64,000 nt of DNA from Antedon mediterranea (Eukaryota; Echinodermata; Crinoidea; Comatulida; Antedonidae). Position numbers and translations under genes: made by a program. Below, piece by piece: positions 33,741-45,720 of this stretch (positions are counted from its first letter, which is position 1; every line of letters begins with the position of its first letter). A model generated the notes under the pieces. The model was not told the DNA's origin, searched no databases, and was given only the letters and a program-made list of their open reading frames with translations. The DNA is taken from NCBI RefSeq assembly GCF_964355755.1, contig NC_092670.1:24787795-24851794 (forward strand), in the 5' to 3' direction.

Positions 33741-34110
33741 TCATCCGTTATCCAGTGAGTCTGTGTGAGTTCCAGTAGCTGATCTAGATTTTCTTTTCAG
33801 ATACCTCTCTTCATTTTCCATACGATATCTTTCTTCGCTGTGTACAAGTCCTTCCTTAATACAGTCTTTCCATGATTTTCGGTCATCACCCTTTTTTCTC
33901 CAGGTGTTAACATTGATGTCCATTGCCTTTAAGTTTCTTTTACATGCATCTTTGAAACGCAAAAGTGGACGTCCTTTGGATCTTGTACAATTCGCTAGAT
34001 CACCGCACACCGTAACCGTTGGAGTTCTTGTATCATCCATTCTTCTGACATGACCAAGCCATCGTAGTCTTCGCTGATGTAAACGTCGAAGGAATGCCAC
34101 ATCTATCAAG
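33741..34110 (-). pseudogene. LINE C-terminal fragment (endonuclease/reverse-transcriptase polyprotein end)
   Basis: The minus-strand frame contains RRLRWLGHVRRMDDTRTP, KGRPLLRFKDACKRNLKAMD and NVNTWRKK. This RLRWLGHV...GRP..R(F/Y)KD.CKR(D/N)LK pattern is the C-terminus of non-LTR retrotransposon ORF2 proteins in many invertebrates. There is no RT domain upstream, so the copy is 5'-truncated. The clade is not assignable from this part. Confidence 0.8.
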
Positions 34111-35144
34111 GATACTGTTGTTTGTTTTCTTCAGTAATTTCCTTTTCAATAATTATATACCATTTGTAAGGAATGTAGGAATAAGTCATACTTGGAATAA
34201 CATTATAGTAAAAACAATTACATATATTATATTTCACTTGGCCACCCATTCCTCCTAAGAAACAACGATGAATAACAATTGTGTTCAGATAGTCATTGCG
34301 TTCCCGCCCACCTGCAATCACGACTTCTCAGTGACGTATACATAATTAGTATTTATGCTGTAATTTAAAGCAAGCCATTTCAATTGTTTATGAACGCTAA
34401 TTTGAATATTAGTGGACAGCATACATACCGCGACTTGATGACAATGTATCACTTGACCGATGGTGTTGTTACCATATTTCAATTGATTAGTGTTTTATTA
34501 TGCATTATAGTGATTTGAAATGACAGGGTAAAATACACTGGCTTTCAACGACAAGACTCTTGAATCTACTGTGCTTAGGCCTAATGGGATTGCTTTTCGA
34601 AACCAAGTTTCTGGGATATATTTCATCATAGCTTTGGAGCATCGGTCATTGAACATTAAGTAAGAACTAATAATACAAAACAATATTATTTATCATTTTA
34701 ATAAACCAAGCTACACAATATAGTTAATATACTATAGGCTACTAACAACACAAACTTTGCTACTGTGTATTAGTTAGACGATTTGATAGGTTGACTTTTT
34801 TTCAATTTAATATATCAATTTTAAGTGAATCGGTTGCAGCGGCTAATGGTTCAATAAACATAATATTGTCTATTTTTATTGTCATTTTCGGATTTCGTTT
34901 TTATTGCTTCGTTCTTATTGCTTCGTTCTTGTTAAATTTTTATTGGTGCTCAACGTATCGTACATTTTTTTCTTACAATTTCGACATACCAGTTAGGCCT
35001 CCTAACAGACAAAATCTATCTTAAAACTATATTCACGTCACGGCAACAAACTATACGGCCTACAAACGATACTTTTATACTGGTTTTTTTTTAAATTGTT
35101 ATTTCTTCGTGGTGTTTCTTTGGCCCACAACGTTGTAAAGATTT
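34111..35144. other. Intergenic, nothing recognised
   Basis: AT-rich, no gene. Frames at 34106-34683 (minus) and 34791-35024 (plus) have no domain features. Confidence 0.4.
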
Positions 35145-35480
35145 TCACCGATTACTGCAGTAAAATTCTTTATTTCTTCGTTATGACATCATAGTAAATG
35201 TTTTCTTCGAATTTATTAACTGTTATAGTAACATTTTTCATTTTTTCGTCATGGAATTTTCACCGGCTTCTAAGTAGTGCAGATTTTCTTCGATTTATTA
35301 CTGCAGTAGTAACATTTGTTATTTTTTTGTTATGCCATTTTCACCGGCCTTTACGTAGTGCAGATTTTCTTGGATTTATTACTGCAGTAACATTTTTTCA
35401 TTTCTTCCTAAAGCATTTTCATTGCCGGCCTCTAGGCCTACGTAGTGCAGATTTTTCGATTTATTACTGCAGTAAAATGT
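35145..35480. repeat. Degenerate tandem repeat, about 80-95-bp unit, with TTACTGCAGTAA
   Basis: Four to five units share TTTTCACCGGC, a GTAGTGCAGATTTTCTTCGA phrase, ATTTATTACTGCAGTAA and a T-rich CATTTCTTC stretch. Exact TTACTGCAGTAA occurs at 35152-35163, 35379-35390 and 35464-35475, and a near copy at 35298. The 100-codon frame 35198-35500 arises from it. Confidence 0.7.
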
Positions 35481-35746
35481 TTATATTTCTTCCTATTTAA
35501 TTTTCCAGTATACCGTCGTTTTAACAAATAAGATAAACGCATTTCTTTTTCTCAACAGAAAGTTTTTCGTTTTTGACGCTATGATATTATATTTTTATTT
35601 CTTCAACATGCGCTCAATTGAAAATATTTTTCATTTTTAACTCAAATCATCGTACACTTCGATTTGGCAGTGTTTTGCAATACAATTGTTATCTTTGTTA
35701 TAATACTTTTTTGCAAGTTTTTTCTTCGTATACCGTATGCGCTAAT

Positions 35747-35832
35747 TTACAAGTGACGTTTAGGCCTCCTTAGGCCTACACATCTTTCTTTACAAGTGAC
35801 GTTTAGGCCTCCCTAGGCCTACACATCTTTCT
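35747..35832. repeat. 43-bp tandem duplication containing TAGGCCTA-type sites
   Basis: Two copies start at 35747 and 35790: TTACAAGTGACGTTTAGGCC, then TCC(T/C)TAGGCCTACACATC and TTTCT. They differ at one base. Confidence 0.88.
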
Positions 35833-35964
35833 TTACACAACAATATTTCTTCGAATTATTATTTGTATGTTTTTCTTTTTCGGTTTGATAAAGAGGAGGA
35901 TAAAGGTGGCCTTCACGTGGTCCTCCTTGTAATTACCAGTGACAACTGAGAAACAAACACCTTT

Positions 35965-36790
35965 ATAAAAACAAGAAATATTTCTTACAAAAAAACGCTG
36001 CTCGCTTGATATATTGTCCCCCCTGAAAAATATTTTTTATTTCAAATTTGTTTTTGAATGTGTCATTTTATTGTAACATAATAGTTATTCACATTAACCA
36101 AACAATTATTTACCTGAAAAAAAAAATGTAATTTAAAGCAAAAAAATACTTAAATTGTCTGTCAGACAATGGTTTTTGGGTTATAATTAAATGTTTATTT
36201 CTGTTTTTATACATGAATAAATATTATTATTATTATAAGTGAATAACTTTTGTATTTGAAGTAAAATATAACAAGAATTCATACTTTGATATATCATAAT
36301 TGTGCAATTGAAATTGCAAAATAAAAAATACTGAATCTGTAAAAAATAATGTGCTTAATAAATAATTTAAATAAAAATACTCAATTTCTGTCACTTTAGT
36401 TTATTTTATTTCTAAGGTCAAGTCTGGGGGTCACTTCATCAAGCCTAGATGCTTCAAGTGTGAACAAATTGTATCTTATTACAACCTGAAAACTTTACTA
36501 TTACTGTATATGGACTTTTTTGATAGGAATTCAATGATTATCTGACAGCGAATTACAGTATTATATATATATCGGTCTAGATTGTCAAATGGGACTCATT
36601 GTAAATACCAGAAATAATCTCTTCTCCCAGACGTGCTTTGGGGTTTGTAATTTTAGCATGACCCGTCCCCAAAAACGTCGGCCTCTAGAACTATAACTGA
36701 TACTTGCTTTAGCTTCTGAATGAGTAGTCCTCTTGGGACGTACCTGGCTAAAGCAGCAGCGTGATAATTCATGCGCTTTGATGATCAGGT
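35965..36790 (+). repeat. Diverged dispersed repeat upstream of WBP2 (paired with 49390-49770)
   Basis: Shared phrases in the same order include CTTACAAAAAAACGCTGCTC (35973 onward), then after about 400 bp TAAGGTCAAGTCTGGGGGTC, ACTTCATCAAGCCTAGATGC, TTCAATGATTATCTGACAG, GGGACTCAT, AATACCAGAAAT, GAATGAGT and CTAAAGCAGCA. The copy at 49.4 kb lacks the 400-bp block at about 36007-36400. Confidence 0.65.
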
Positions 36791-36975
36791 TTTATTTGTT
36801 TTAAAATTTACTTATATTTCCCCCACCCGATAGAGGTCGCTATGATAATTCATGTTGTGTATGACGTATTGATTCACGAGTTTGATGACGAAAAGACCTA
36901 GTTAGCGAAGTGTCTCTCGCAGCAGCATTCAGCAGCCTAATTTTCGTATCGTTTTGAAGTAAATAAACTTAAATT
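36791..36975 (+). promoter_or_regulatory. Probable WBP2 promoter / 5' UTR
   Basis: Immediately upstream of the ATG. The sequence has a TGACGTAT CRE-like site near 36860 and a purine/pyrimidine-mixed 5' UTR leading to TTAAATTATGG. No TATA box in a convincing position. Transcription start not determined. Confidence 0.3.
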
Positions 36976-39900
36976 ATGGCATTAAATTCTTCACACAGTG
37001 GCAGTAATGGCGTAGTGTTATTCGCAGGAGAACGGTATGTTTATTTGTTATTCTTCTTGTTGGTGTTGCGCTCGTGTTTTACCGTCTTTAGTTTGTATTC
37101 TAGAGCTAGGCCTAGGCTAGAGTCCAGTCTAATAAGAGGCTAGATCAACAGAGAGAGTATTATGAATCACGATCGGGACCATATTACGGACGATCGGGCA
37201 CAAGCTAGGCCTAGGTCTGACCTGTCCTCTTCTTTAGCTAGTAGGGATCTACTGCCACTAATGTTATACTGGGCCTACGCTAATCTACGTCCTCCTTCTG
37301 TAGGCATCGACCATGACTGACGTCCAGTCAATAGGGTCGGGTATAGGGTTCTATGATAAAAAATGATATCAAGTACCTGTAAATGTATGTTACTATAAAT
37401 AATAATAGGCCTACATTGACAATAACAAACAATATAACTTACACATACAGGTACTCTAGGCCTTTATAGGCTAGCCTACTAGGCCTAGCCTAGGCCTAGT
37501 AGTAAATTTAACTTATATATTAAGTTGAATTAAAATCAGTTTAAATATTTAATTTCATATAACTTTTCTTTCCATTTTTCTCTACAAAAAACATCGCTTA
37601 TCACATAAATGAATAAGCCTGTATTTTGGCATTTTTTTACATTAAAAATATATAAAACATACAATGACATCACAATAACATTAAATATAATGTTAGCATG
37701 AACTTGATAACAGTTTTTATCATAAAACCCTATACCCCCGGCCTTGCCGACTGGACGGGCCCTACCAGACAAAGATTATGTACATATGACCCTTCAACAA
37801 ACATTTAAATTTGACCTTTGGAATTTGAGCTTTTGGTTTAAATAATATGAATATGAAGAATTTTATAATTTGTGATACTCTTTAGAAATATGTATTGTTA
37901 CTGTAGAGTACTGTACTTGCTCTTTCTAAAGTAAACACACAAAAACAAAGATTAATAATTAATTAACTAATTAAATTAATATTCTGTCCACGGAATATGA
38001 CTTACTATCCTCCTCATTGTACAAGTCTCATGTATGTAGACTTTTTATTTAATATACTGACATAAACAAATTTTCCCTTTATCCAAGAAGGTTATTTTCA
38101 ACAATGTTTGGTGTTTAAATGATATTACAGTATTAAATTAGTCAAACTTTCAAAATGGACTTTGTACCAATCGGTAAGTATGAATATTTATACAGTGTAC
38201 CAAATATTTACTTCCTTTTTCAGTAGAGAATATTATTTATAATTATCATTACAGAATTGTACATCATCAAGATGGGGTTGAGATAGAGTTTGAAATGAAG
38301 CCAATGAAGGACCACTTTAAAGGAACCAAAAAAGGCAAAGTGTATTTGACAACTCTAAGGGTAAATAACTACAATGAATGCAAAAATAACCTATGCTATC
38401 TACAAGATCTAAAACACCCTCTAAATAAATTCTTTAAGCTTAAGCCAAACTGGTAGACTGATCACTCTGAATCAAAACACTAAACTCTGCCGACAATCAT
38501 TTGTTTATAATTCTATTCATGTATTTAATAATATAAAGTTTGTTAGATCTCAGTAATTTCTTTGTTATTGTATTTATTTCAAATGTAAATCAACCAACCA
38601 AATTTAATTTGTATCTTGTTTTAGAAAATGACAATAAATACTACTTATCATAACAATTAACATAAGATAATAATAATATTCTCAGTTCTCTGCAATGAAA
38701 GATTTTATTCGGTATATACAAGCCACCAGCCCCAAAATACGATAAATATTATACGATATTAGATATGTACAATTGACAAGTGATCTATATTATGTGCATA
38801 CAATAAATCTGGAAAGTGATACTATTGTGTTTTTGTCTGTGGATTTAAGTAATGACCTTAGGTAGAATATGTTTGAGATATGGTGTGGAAGGGTATCAAT
38901 GCTGAACTCTCCAAATATGAAACCTTATTTCAATGCTATAATTAATGTACATTCTGACATATATAATTGTATTTTTAGTTGATCTTCCACAGTGCAGGCA
39001 ATGATTTGATGCAGTCATTTGCAATGCCGTTCTATTATCTCAAGGATTTTGAGATTAAGCAACCAATTATTGGAGCCAACTATTTAAAAGGAAGGATTCT
39101 TGCACAACCTAATGGTAACATTTTTATTTTCAATAATTTCATTTAAAATCATGTTTAAAATATTAAGACACCGTTACTCTAACTGGTACTGTATGTGTTT
39201 TGTTAATAGGTGGCTGGGAAGGACAGGCTAACTTTCAAATGCATTTCAAGAGTGGTGGGGCTATTGATGTAGGAGAAAGACTTGTTAGACTGGCAACCAA
39301 AGGTACTATAAATAAAAGTTTCAAAATTGCACTGTATTGAAGTAGTACCTGTTATTAGTTGTAAAATGCTATGTTAAGAGACTAGTAATGGAGTTCGGTT
39401 TCAGGAGGGTTGTGATGAGTTGATAGTACTGAAACTAAAACTAATGAAATAATTTAATTTACTAACAGCATTTACTTTAATTTTCAGCACCTAAAGTTGC
39501 ACCACCGAATCCAGGCCAAGCCGTCCCTCAGCAGAATGGTTACGCACCCCCTCCAAATGCCTATGGTGTTCCCCCTATGAATGGATATGCACCTCCACCA
39601 CAAGGCGGATATGCGCCAATGGGATACCCTCCAGCTGGTGGGTACCCACCACAAGCAGGAGCGTACCCACCCACAGCAGGGGCATATCCCCCAGCTCAAC
39701 CATATGGTTACCCTCCAATGAATACAGCACCTTATGGAGGTGGGTATCAGTACCCACCTACTGGGGCTTACCCTCAAGCTGCACCTTATCCAAGTAAGTA
39801 TTTACAATTATTGTGAGCATTTTTTAATTATAGATTTATACCTAAAACAATTATACTTATTTCATAGACCATAACCTAACCCTTAATCTAGGCTTAGATG

Positions 39901-42900
39901 ATACAGGCATACACATGAGATGTTGTAATGTAATATTATGGAATTTTATATCAAATATTTATTAATATATTATTATTAATTAATATATTATTATTTTATG
40001 GCAAATGTTGTGCGAGGAGATACAGCAGTGACAATTTTGTTAATAATTTGAACAAACAAATATAATTTGAAATTGTTTTTCATCTTTTAGCTGAACAGCC
40101 TCCAGCCTACACCACTGTTGTACCAGGCTCTACTGACCCATCTGCTCCTCCAATGAGTAAGTTCATACCACATTCATTCACTTAGTAAAAAGCTCTTACT
40201 TAACATACTTGTAATATTTCAAGGCCCATTAACAGTAAAACAATATCCCAAAATGGATAAAATGTAAAATCTCCACTGCAATAAACAAATTCCCATTTGA
40301 ATCCAATAAACTCTCGCGCATACAAATATAATATTTCAATATTGCGTAATCTTGCACTACTGCCCTCTATGTGGTAATATAATTCTGTTGAACTTACTCA
40401 AATTTTTTAGCTTCTAGATTCTGATGAATTTTCTTTAATCATAGTTCCCTGATCTAAAAATGTACATTTTAAATGTAGAATAAAAATGCTACATATAAAT
40501 AATACCGTGAAATGAAGCTACTATTATACTACAGAAAGTAGGGTAGGATGGGACTGCCATGTTCTGTATAAGCAACTGGTACACTTAGACCAAATGAAGC
40601 TACTATTATACTACAGAAAGTAGGGTAGGATGGGACTGCCATGTTCTGTATAAGCAACTGGTACACTTAGACCAAATGAAGCTACTATTAATTATTATAC
40701 TACAGAAAGTAGGGTAGGATGGGACTGCCATGTTCTGTATAAGCAACTGGTACACTTAGACCGAATGAAGCTACTATTTTACTACAGAAAGTAGGGTAGG
40801 ATGGGACTGCCATGTTCTGTATAAGCAACTGGTACACTTAGACCGAATGAAGCTACTATTGTACTACAGAAAGTAGGGTAGGATGAGACTGCCATGTTCT
40901 GTATAAGCAACTGGTACACTTAGACCGAATGAAGCTACTATTGTACTACAGAAAGTAGGGTAGGATGAGACTGCCATGTTCTGTATAAGCAACTGGTACA
41001 CTTAGACCAAATGAAGCTACTATTGTACTACAGAAAGTAGGGTAGGATGGGACTGCCATGTTCTGTATAAGCAACTGGTACACTTAGACCAAATGAAGCT
41101 ACTATTGTACTACAGAAGTAGGGTAGGATGAGACTGCCATGTTCTGTATAAGCAACTGGTACACTTAGACCGAATGAAGCTACTATTGTACTACAGAAAG
41201 TAGGGTAGGATGAGACTGCCATGTTCTGTATAAGCAACTGGTACACTTAGACCAAATGAAGCTACTATTGTACTACAGAAGTAGGGTAGGATGAGACTGC
41301 CATGTTCTGTATAAGCAACTGGTACACTTAGACCGAATGAAGCTACTATTGTACTACAGAAAGTAGGGTAGGATGAGACTGCCATGTTCTGTATAAGCAA
41401 CTGGTACACTTAGACCAAATGAAGCTACTATTGTACTACAGAAAGTAGGGTAGGATGAGACTGCCATGTTCTGTATAAGCAACTGGTACACTTAGACCAA
41501 ACCCTCGGTTAGCAACGAGAACATCTCAAACATACAGTTTGGGTTTAGTGGGTTTTTTCAATTTTTATGTTCAGCGATTTCACAACTTTTTTTGTTTTGT
41601 TTGTTTATTAGTTGTTATAAGAAATCCAGCATATTATTTATTTATTTTTAAATTATGCTTTTTTTTTTAAATTCTCGGCTTGGTACATAATAAATGTAAA
41701 CTAGAAAATAATATAATCCAGTGAAGATGTTTAAAATTCAGTGATGCTTTTGTATGATCCTCTGAGAGAAGGTGATGCATAAAGGGATTAAAATAATAAA
41801 ACATAGCTGCTGCAGTGTGATTGTTTATAGAATAAAATATGCTTACTATATTTCATTTTTTTATGTGCAGTTTTGATAACACATCATTGTAATACACAAA
41901 TGTACAACAATGTTGTGTACTTGGGATTAATAAATAACTGTAATCTAAAAGAAAATCATGAAATGTATTGAGGCATGTAGTCAGTACTATAACGTTAATT
42001 TATTTTATTAACAATTTTTTTTAAAGAAAATTTAAATGAATTTTATATTTTATTAATATTAATTGATTTATATTAATTTATCTAATTTTAATGGATAGAT
42101 CCATTCCAACTTTTGACAGCTTTTCATGTAAATTGAGGAACTCAAGTAAAAACATAATTAATATATTTTGAAAATAGATTGATAGATTAAAGCAGTAGAT
42201 TATATTTTTGGGTCCTCTGGAATAATCCCACCCCAAACTGAACATGAATTTTGTTCAAGAGAAGAATGCAAAACTAATTTCATTCTTTACTTTCATGTTG
42301 TCTACTAGATGTATAGCTTGAAAGTTTACATGACTGTATTCCCTTAAACATTGATTACTACTGACAATGTCTTGGCACATAGATTTATTGACAGGCTTTA
42401 ATCTTCTTCTATACAAATGCTTTGATTACATTGCATGCGTAACACTACTAGATAGCCTATGGCCAGCTATTGAACATAGATATCGATGACAGATATGTTT
42501 GTTCAGATGCGATTCGTTAATAGCAATCCTTGAAATGGCTTTGTTTAATAAATGCTATCCTACATGCTAGACACAAGCCTAGAATTGTAATGAATTCCAA
42601 TCGCCTTAATGGTTACGCTTTATTACGTTTTAAAACAATTGCGTAGTACAAAATACGTTATTAAAGCATATTTTTACATTTTTTTATGGAATAAAACTGA
42701 TTGATAATAACACTGAAATACAATTATGTTAACAATATAGTCATATTGTAGGTAATTACTGACATTAAGTTAATTAAAATATTTATAACATTGTGTACAG
42801 AGGTGATAAAGTATATTTACATAAATCCAGTCTTAATTAATGTTAATAAATAACTGACGCTTATATTGACAATAAATGTGTTTGTTCCAAATGCACAATT

Positions 42901-44029
42901 AATATATTATAATAATTATGTTGGCACAGTGATTGAAGTTGTTGTCTCTGGCATGAGGTCATAGGTCAATCCACATGTTATTTGTCATCTGTTACCTGAA
43001 CACTAAAGTAATTGATACACCTGTATAATGCACACTTCCATTATACAATATTGATAACAGTCTATTTATTATAACAAAGTTTCTTGTTAAAGATATTGCT
43101 TGAAGCAATTATTGGCACAGAAAGAATAATATTATAACCTTGCAATTTCTGTAACTTAGTTTAACATAAACTAAAGTTTTAAAACGTAAAAGCGAAAGAG
43201 AATTAGTGCTGTATCTATGCATGCACAAATTATATATTTTTTCCAAGCTAAGAATAATTGTTTTTGCATAAATGAAAATGATAATCAATTAATCAATTAA
43301 ATATTACCTTGTACAAAAAAAAACACAGAAAAATTAAACAATACAGTATAAATTCCTTACTTACTATTATGAAAACATAACTATAACATGGTTCCTTTTA
43401 TTTTCAGATGAAAAGGGCCAACCTACCAATAATGCTTATTACAACCCTGCCAACCCACAGACTGTGTATGTACCGCAGGACCAGCCCCCAGTAAGTAAAT
43501 CAATATTCAAATGTGGCCATTACTGTTTTTGTTATACTCTCTGTAACCTCACCTAATCTTTTTTCATTGGTGATGTCTTAATTTTGAACTTGCCTAATGC
43601 CTTTATCTTCTGCATTCCAAACACTCCACCTCCCTCACCCCCTTCCCCCCACCCCACCACCTGTACAAACAAAACAACTTTATATACTTTTAATGGTACA
43701 CGCTGTAGTGTTAGACTATTGTCAATCACGGCCTAAGAATTGGATTAATTAAAAAAAACGCTATAAAAAGAATATTTACATCTTCAAGAAATTTTACATC
43801 TTCTTTCCGCCTGAACATTTGACTCGCATATAATATGCAAATTTCATTCATTTTTCCACAAAAAAAAATATATAATCATCTTTAATATATTTAGTTAGAA
43901 GTCATCGAAAGATAATTTAGAGAAATTAAATATTTATCAAATTATTCAAAGCTTTTCATAATTATGAAATTTATCTTTCTTTTTTAGAGTGCTCCACCTG
44001 CATACAGTGAAAAGGATAAGAACTTATAA
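36976..44029 (+). CDS. WBP2: WW domain-binding protein 2 (8 coding exons)
   Basis: Adaptor and transcriptional co-activator that binds WW-domain proteins (YAP/TAZ, NEDD4-family ligases). Exons: 36976-37034, 38255-38360, 38979-39114, 39210-39302, 39488-39793, 40091-40156, 43408-43490, 43988-44029; all GT-AG, frame intact, 296 aa (human 261). The N-terminal GRAM/PH-like domain (about 15-130) carries [34 protein letters not shown] and ANYLKGRI. Exon 5 (residues about 132-233) is a Pro/Tyr/Gly-rich tract with repeated GGYPP/GAYPP. Two PPAY motifs, the WW ligands, are at 237-240 and 286-289; the second lies eight residues from the end. [14 protein letters not shown] in exon 7 matches the conserved vertebrate tail. 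Intron 6 (3.25 kb) is expanded by an 82-bp satellite. Secure identification. Confidence 0.97.
40514..41502. repeat. 82-bp satellite array in WBP2 intron 6, about 12 copies
   Basis: Units start at 40514, 40596, 40678, 40767, 40849, 40931, 41013, 41095, 41176, 41258, 41339 and 41421. Each reads GAAGCTACTATTGTACTACA, GAAAGTAGGGTAGGATG, then GACTGCCATGTTCTGTATAA and GCAACTGGTACACTTAGACC. The third copy has a 7-bp insertion and two copies lack one A. Divergence between units is very low, so the array is young. Minus-strand frames of 72 codons here are artefacts. Confidence 0.95.
42956..42968 (+). promoter_or_regulatory. DR1 AGGTCA repeat in WBP2 intron 6
   Basis: AGGTCA-T-AGGTCA, a perfect DR1 nuclear-receptor-type site. 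Function inferred from the motif only. Confidence 0.3.
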
Positions 44030-44060
44030 GTTGTCATTACTTGCACCAAATCAATTTGAG

Positions 44061-44066
44061 AATAAA
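44061..44066 (+). terminator. Candidate poly(A) signal of WBP2 (AATAAA)
   Basis: Canonical hexamer 32 bp after the stop codon, followed by GTGT-containing sequence that could act as a downstream element. Further signals lie downstream. Confidence 0.4.
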
Positions 44067-44562
44067 CTTGTGTCCAGACTGATGATAATAATATGTTAAC
44101 AGTGTTATTATTGTCTAGGGTCATCTAAACATAAGCTAAAGTATAGTATTCAATTTAGTAGATACATTGTAAAAAGCTCAAGAACAAAATTATAATTAAT
44201 TATTAATTCGTATTTTCTTTACTGGTAACAATGCATAGCAAACAAATTATTTGATAATGAAATATAGAAACATAAATTATTTAAACATAAATTATTTAGT
44301 GTTTAAAGTAGATGAATGTGTTCAAATGATTGTTGGTCTTTGCAACATTGATGATCTCTCTAATGGGTTCACTCCAAATAATTTGTAAATAAGAAATATT
44401 ATTGTATATAATGAAGTGTTATCTATAGCAATTATATAAAAATAAATTAATTTATGATGGAATCGAGAAATGTGCACCAACAACCTGCTGCTAGGTACAG
44501 GTAACATATGGACAACGTGAGATATTGAGAAAAATAAGAATTTCAGAAGCCAGCAAAGTGTC

Positions 44563-45720
44563 CCCTTAATAGAGGTTTGGCTGTAGTGTTAAAACATATA
44601 TCCCCAGGCCCTTCTTTTTTTCACAGCAAAGTGTCACTTTAATAGTGTCACATGAATGGGAATGTCCCCTAATAGGGATATCCACTAACTAGTTATATTT
44701 CACCTTCAATAATGGTGTCCCATGAATAGAGGTGTCCCTGAATAGAGGTGTCCCCTGAATAGAGGTGTCCCCTGAATAGAGGTGTCCCCTGACTAGAGGT
44801 GTCCCCTGAATAGAGGTGTCCCCTGACTAGAGGTGTCCCCTGAATAGAGGTGTCCCCTGAATAGAGGTGTCCCCTGAATAGAGGTGTCCCCTGAATAGAA
44901 GTGTCCCCTGAATAGAGGTGTCCCCTGAATAGAAGTGTCCCCTGAATAGAGGTGTCCCCTGAATAGAAGTGTCCCCTGAATAGAGGTGTCCCCTGAATAG
45001 AGGTGTCCCCTGAATAGAGGTGTCCCCTGACTAGAGGTGTCCCCTGAATAGAGGTGTCCCCTGAATAGAGGTGTCCCCTGAATAGAGGTGTCCCCTGAAT
45101 AGAGGTGTCCCCTGAATAGAGGTGTCCCCTGAATAGAGGTGTCCCCTGAATAGAGGTGTCCCCTGAATAGAGGTGTCCCCTGAATAGAGGTGTCCCCTGA
45201 ATAGAGGTGTCCCCTGAATAGAGGTGTCCCCTGAATAGAAGTGTCCCCTGAATAGAAGTGTCCCCTGAATAGAGGTGTCCCCTGACTAGAGGTGTCCCCT
45301 GACTAGAGGTGTCCCCTGAATAGAGGTGTCCCCTGAATAGAGGTGTCCCCTGAATAGAGGTGTCCCCTGAATAGAGGTGTCCCCTGAATAGAGGTGTCCC
45401 CTGAATAGAGGTGTCCCCTGACTAGAGGTGTCCCCTGAATAGAGGTGTCCCCTGAATAGAGGTGTCCCCTGAATAGAAGTGTCCCCTGAATAGAGGTGTC
45501 CCCTGAATAGAGGTGTCCCCTGAATAGAGGTGTCCCCTGAATAGAGGTGTCCCCTGAATAGAGGTGTCCCCTGAATAGAAGTGTCCCCTGAATAGAGGTG
45601 TCCCCTGAATAGAAGTGTCCCCTGAATAGAAGTGTCCCCTGAATAGAAGTGTCCCCTGAATAGAGGTGTCCCCTGACTAGAGGTGTCCAAAGAAGGGGTT
45701 CTATTGTATTCCAGTGCCTA
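44563..45720. mobile_element. Transposon remnant hosting the 17-bp array
   Basis: Begins with GTGTCCCCTTAATAGAGG, then TTTGGCTGTAGTG, and ends with GTGTCCAAAGAAGGGGTTCT ATTGTA. These match, in complement, the tip phrase at 17451-17480 (TACAGTAGAA...CCTCCATTAAGGGG). The flanking copies at 44630-44712 are intermediate forms between the tip and the regular array. Confidence 0.4.
44713..45688. repeat. 17-bp minisatellite, about 56-57 copies
   Basis: Unit GAATAGAGGTGTCCCCT with two recurrent variants, GACTAGAGG and GAATAGAAG, in mosaic order. Since 17 is not divisible by three, the minus strand reads through in all frames as a 17-residue peptide cycle, giving false frames of 134 and 140 codons. 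The unit is one base away from the transposon-tip phrase ACCTCTATTAAGGGGAC (TT-AA versus TT-CA). Confidence 0.95.

Noticed and set aside
39484-39777. Minus-strand Trp/Ser-rich open frames
   Set aside because: Shadow of the WBP2 exon 5 Pro/Tyr/Gly repeat.
40514-41502. CRISPR-like regular array
   Set aside because: Head-to-tail identical units without unique spacers in a eukaryotic intron; it is a satellite.
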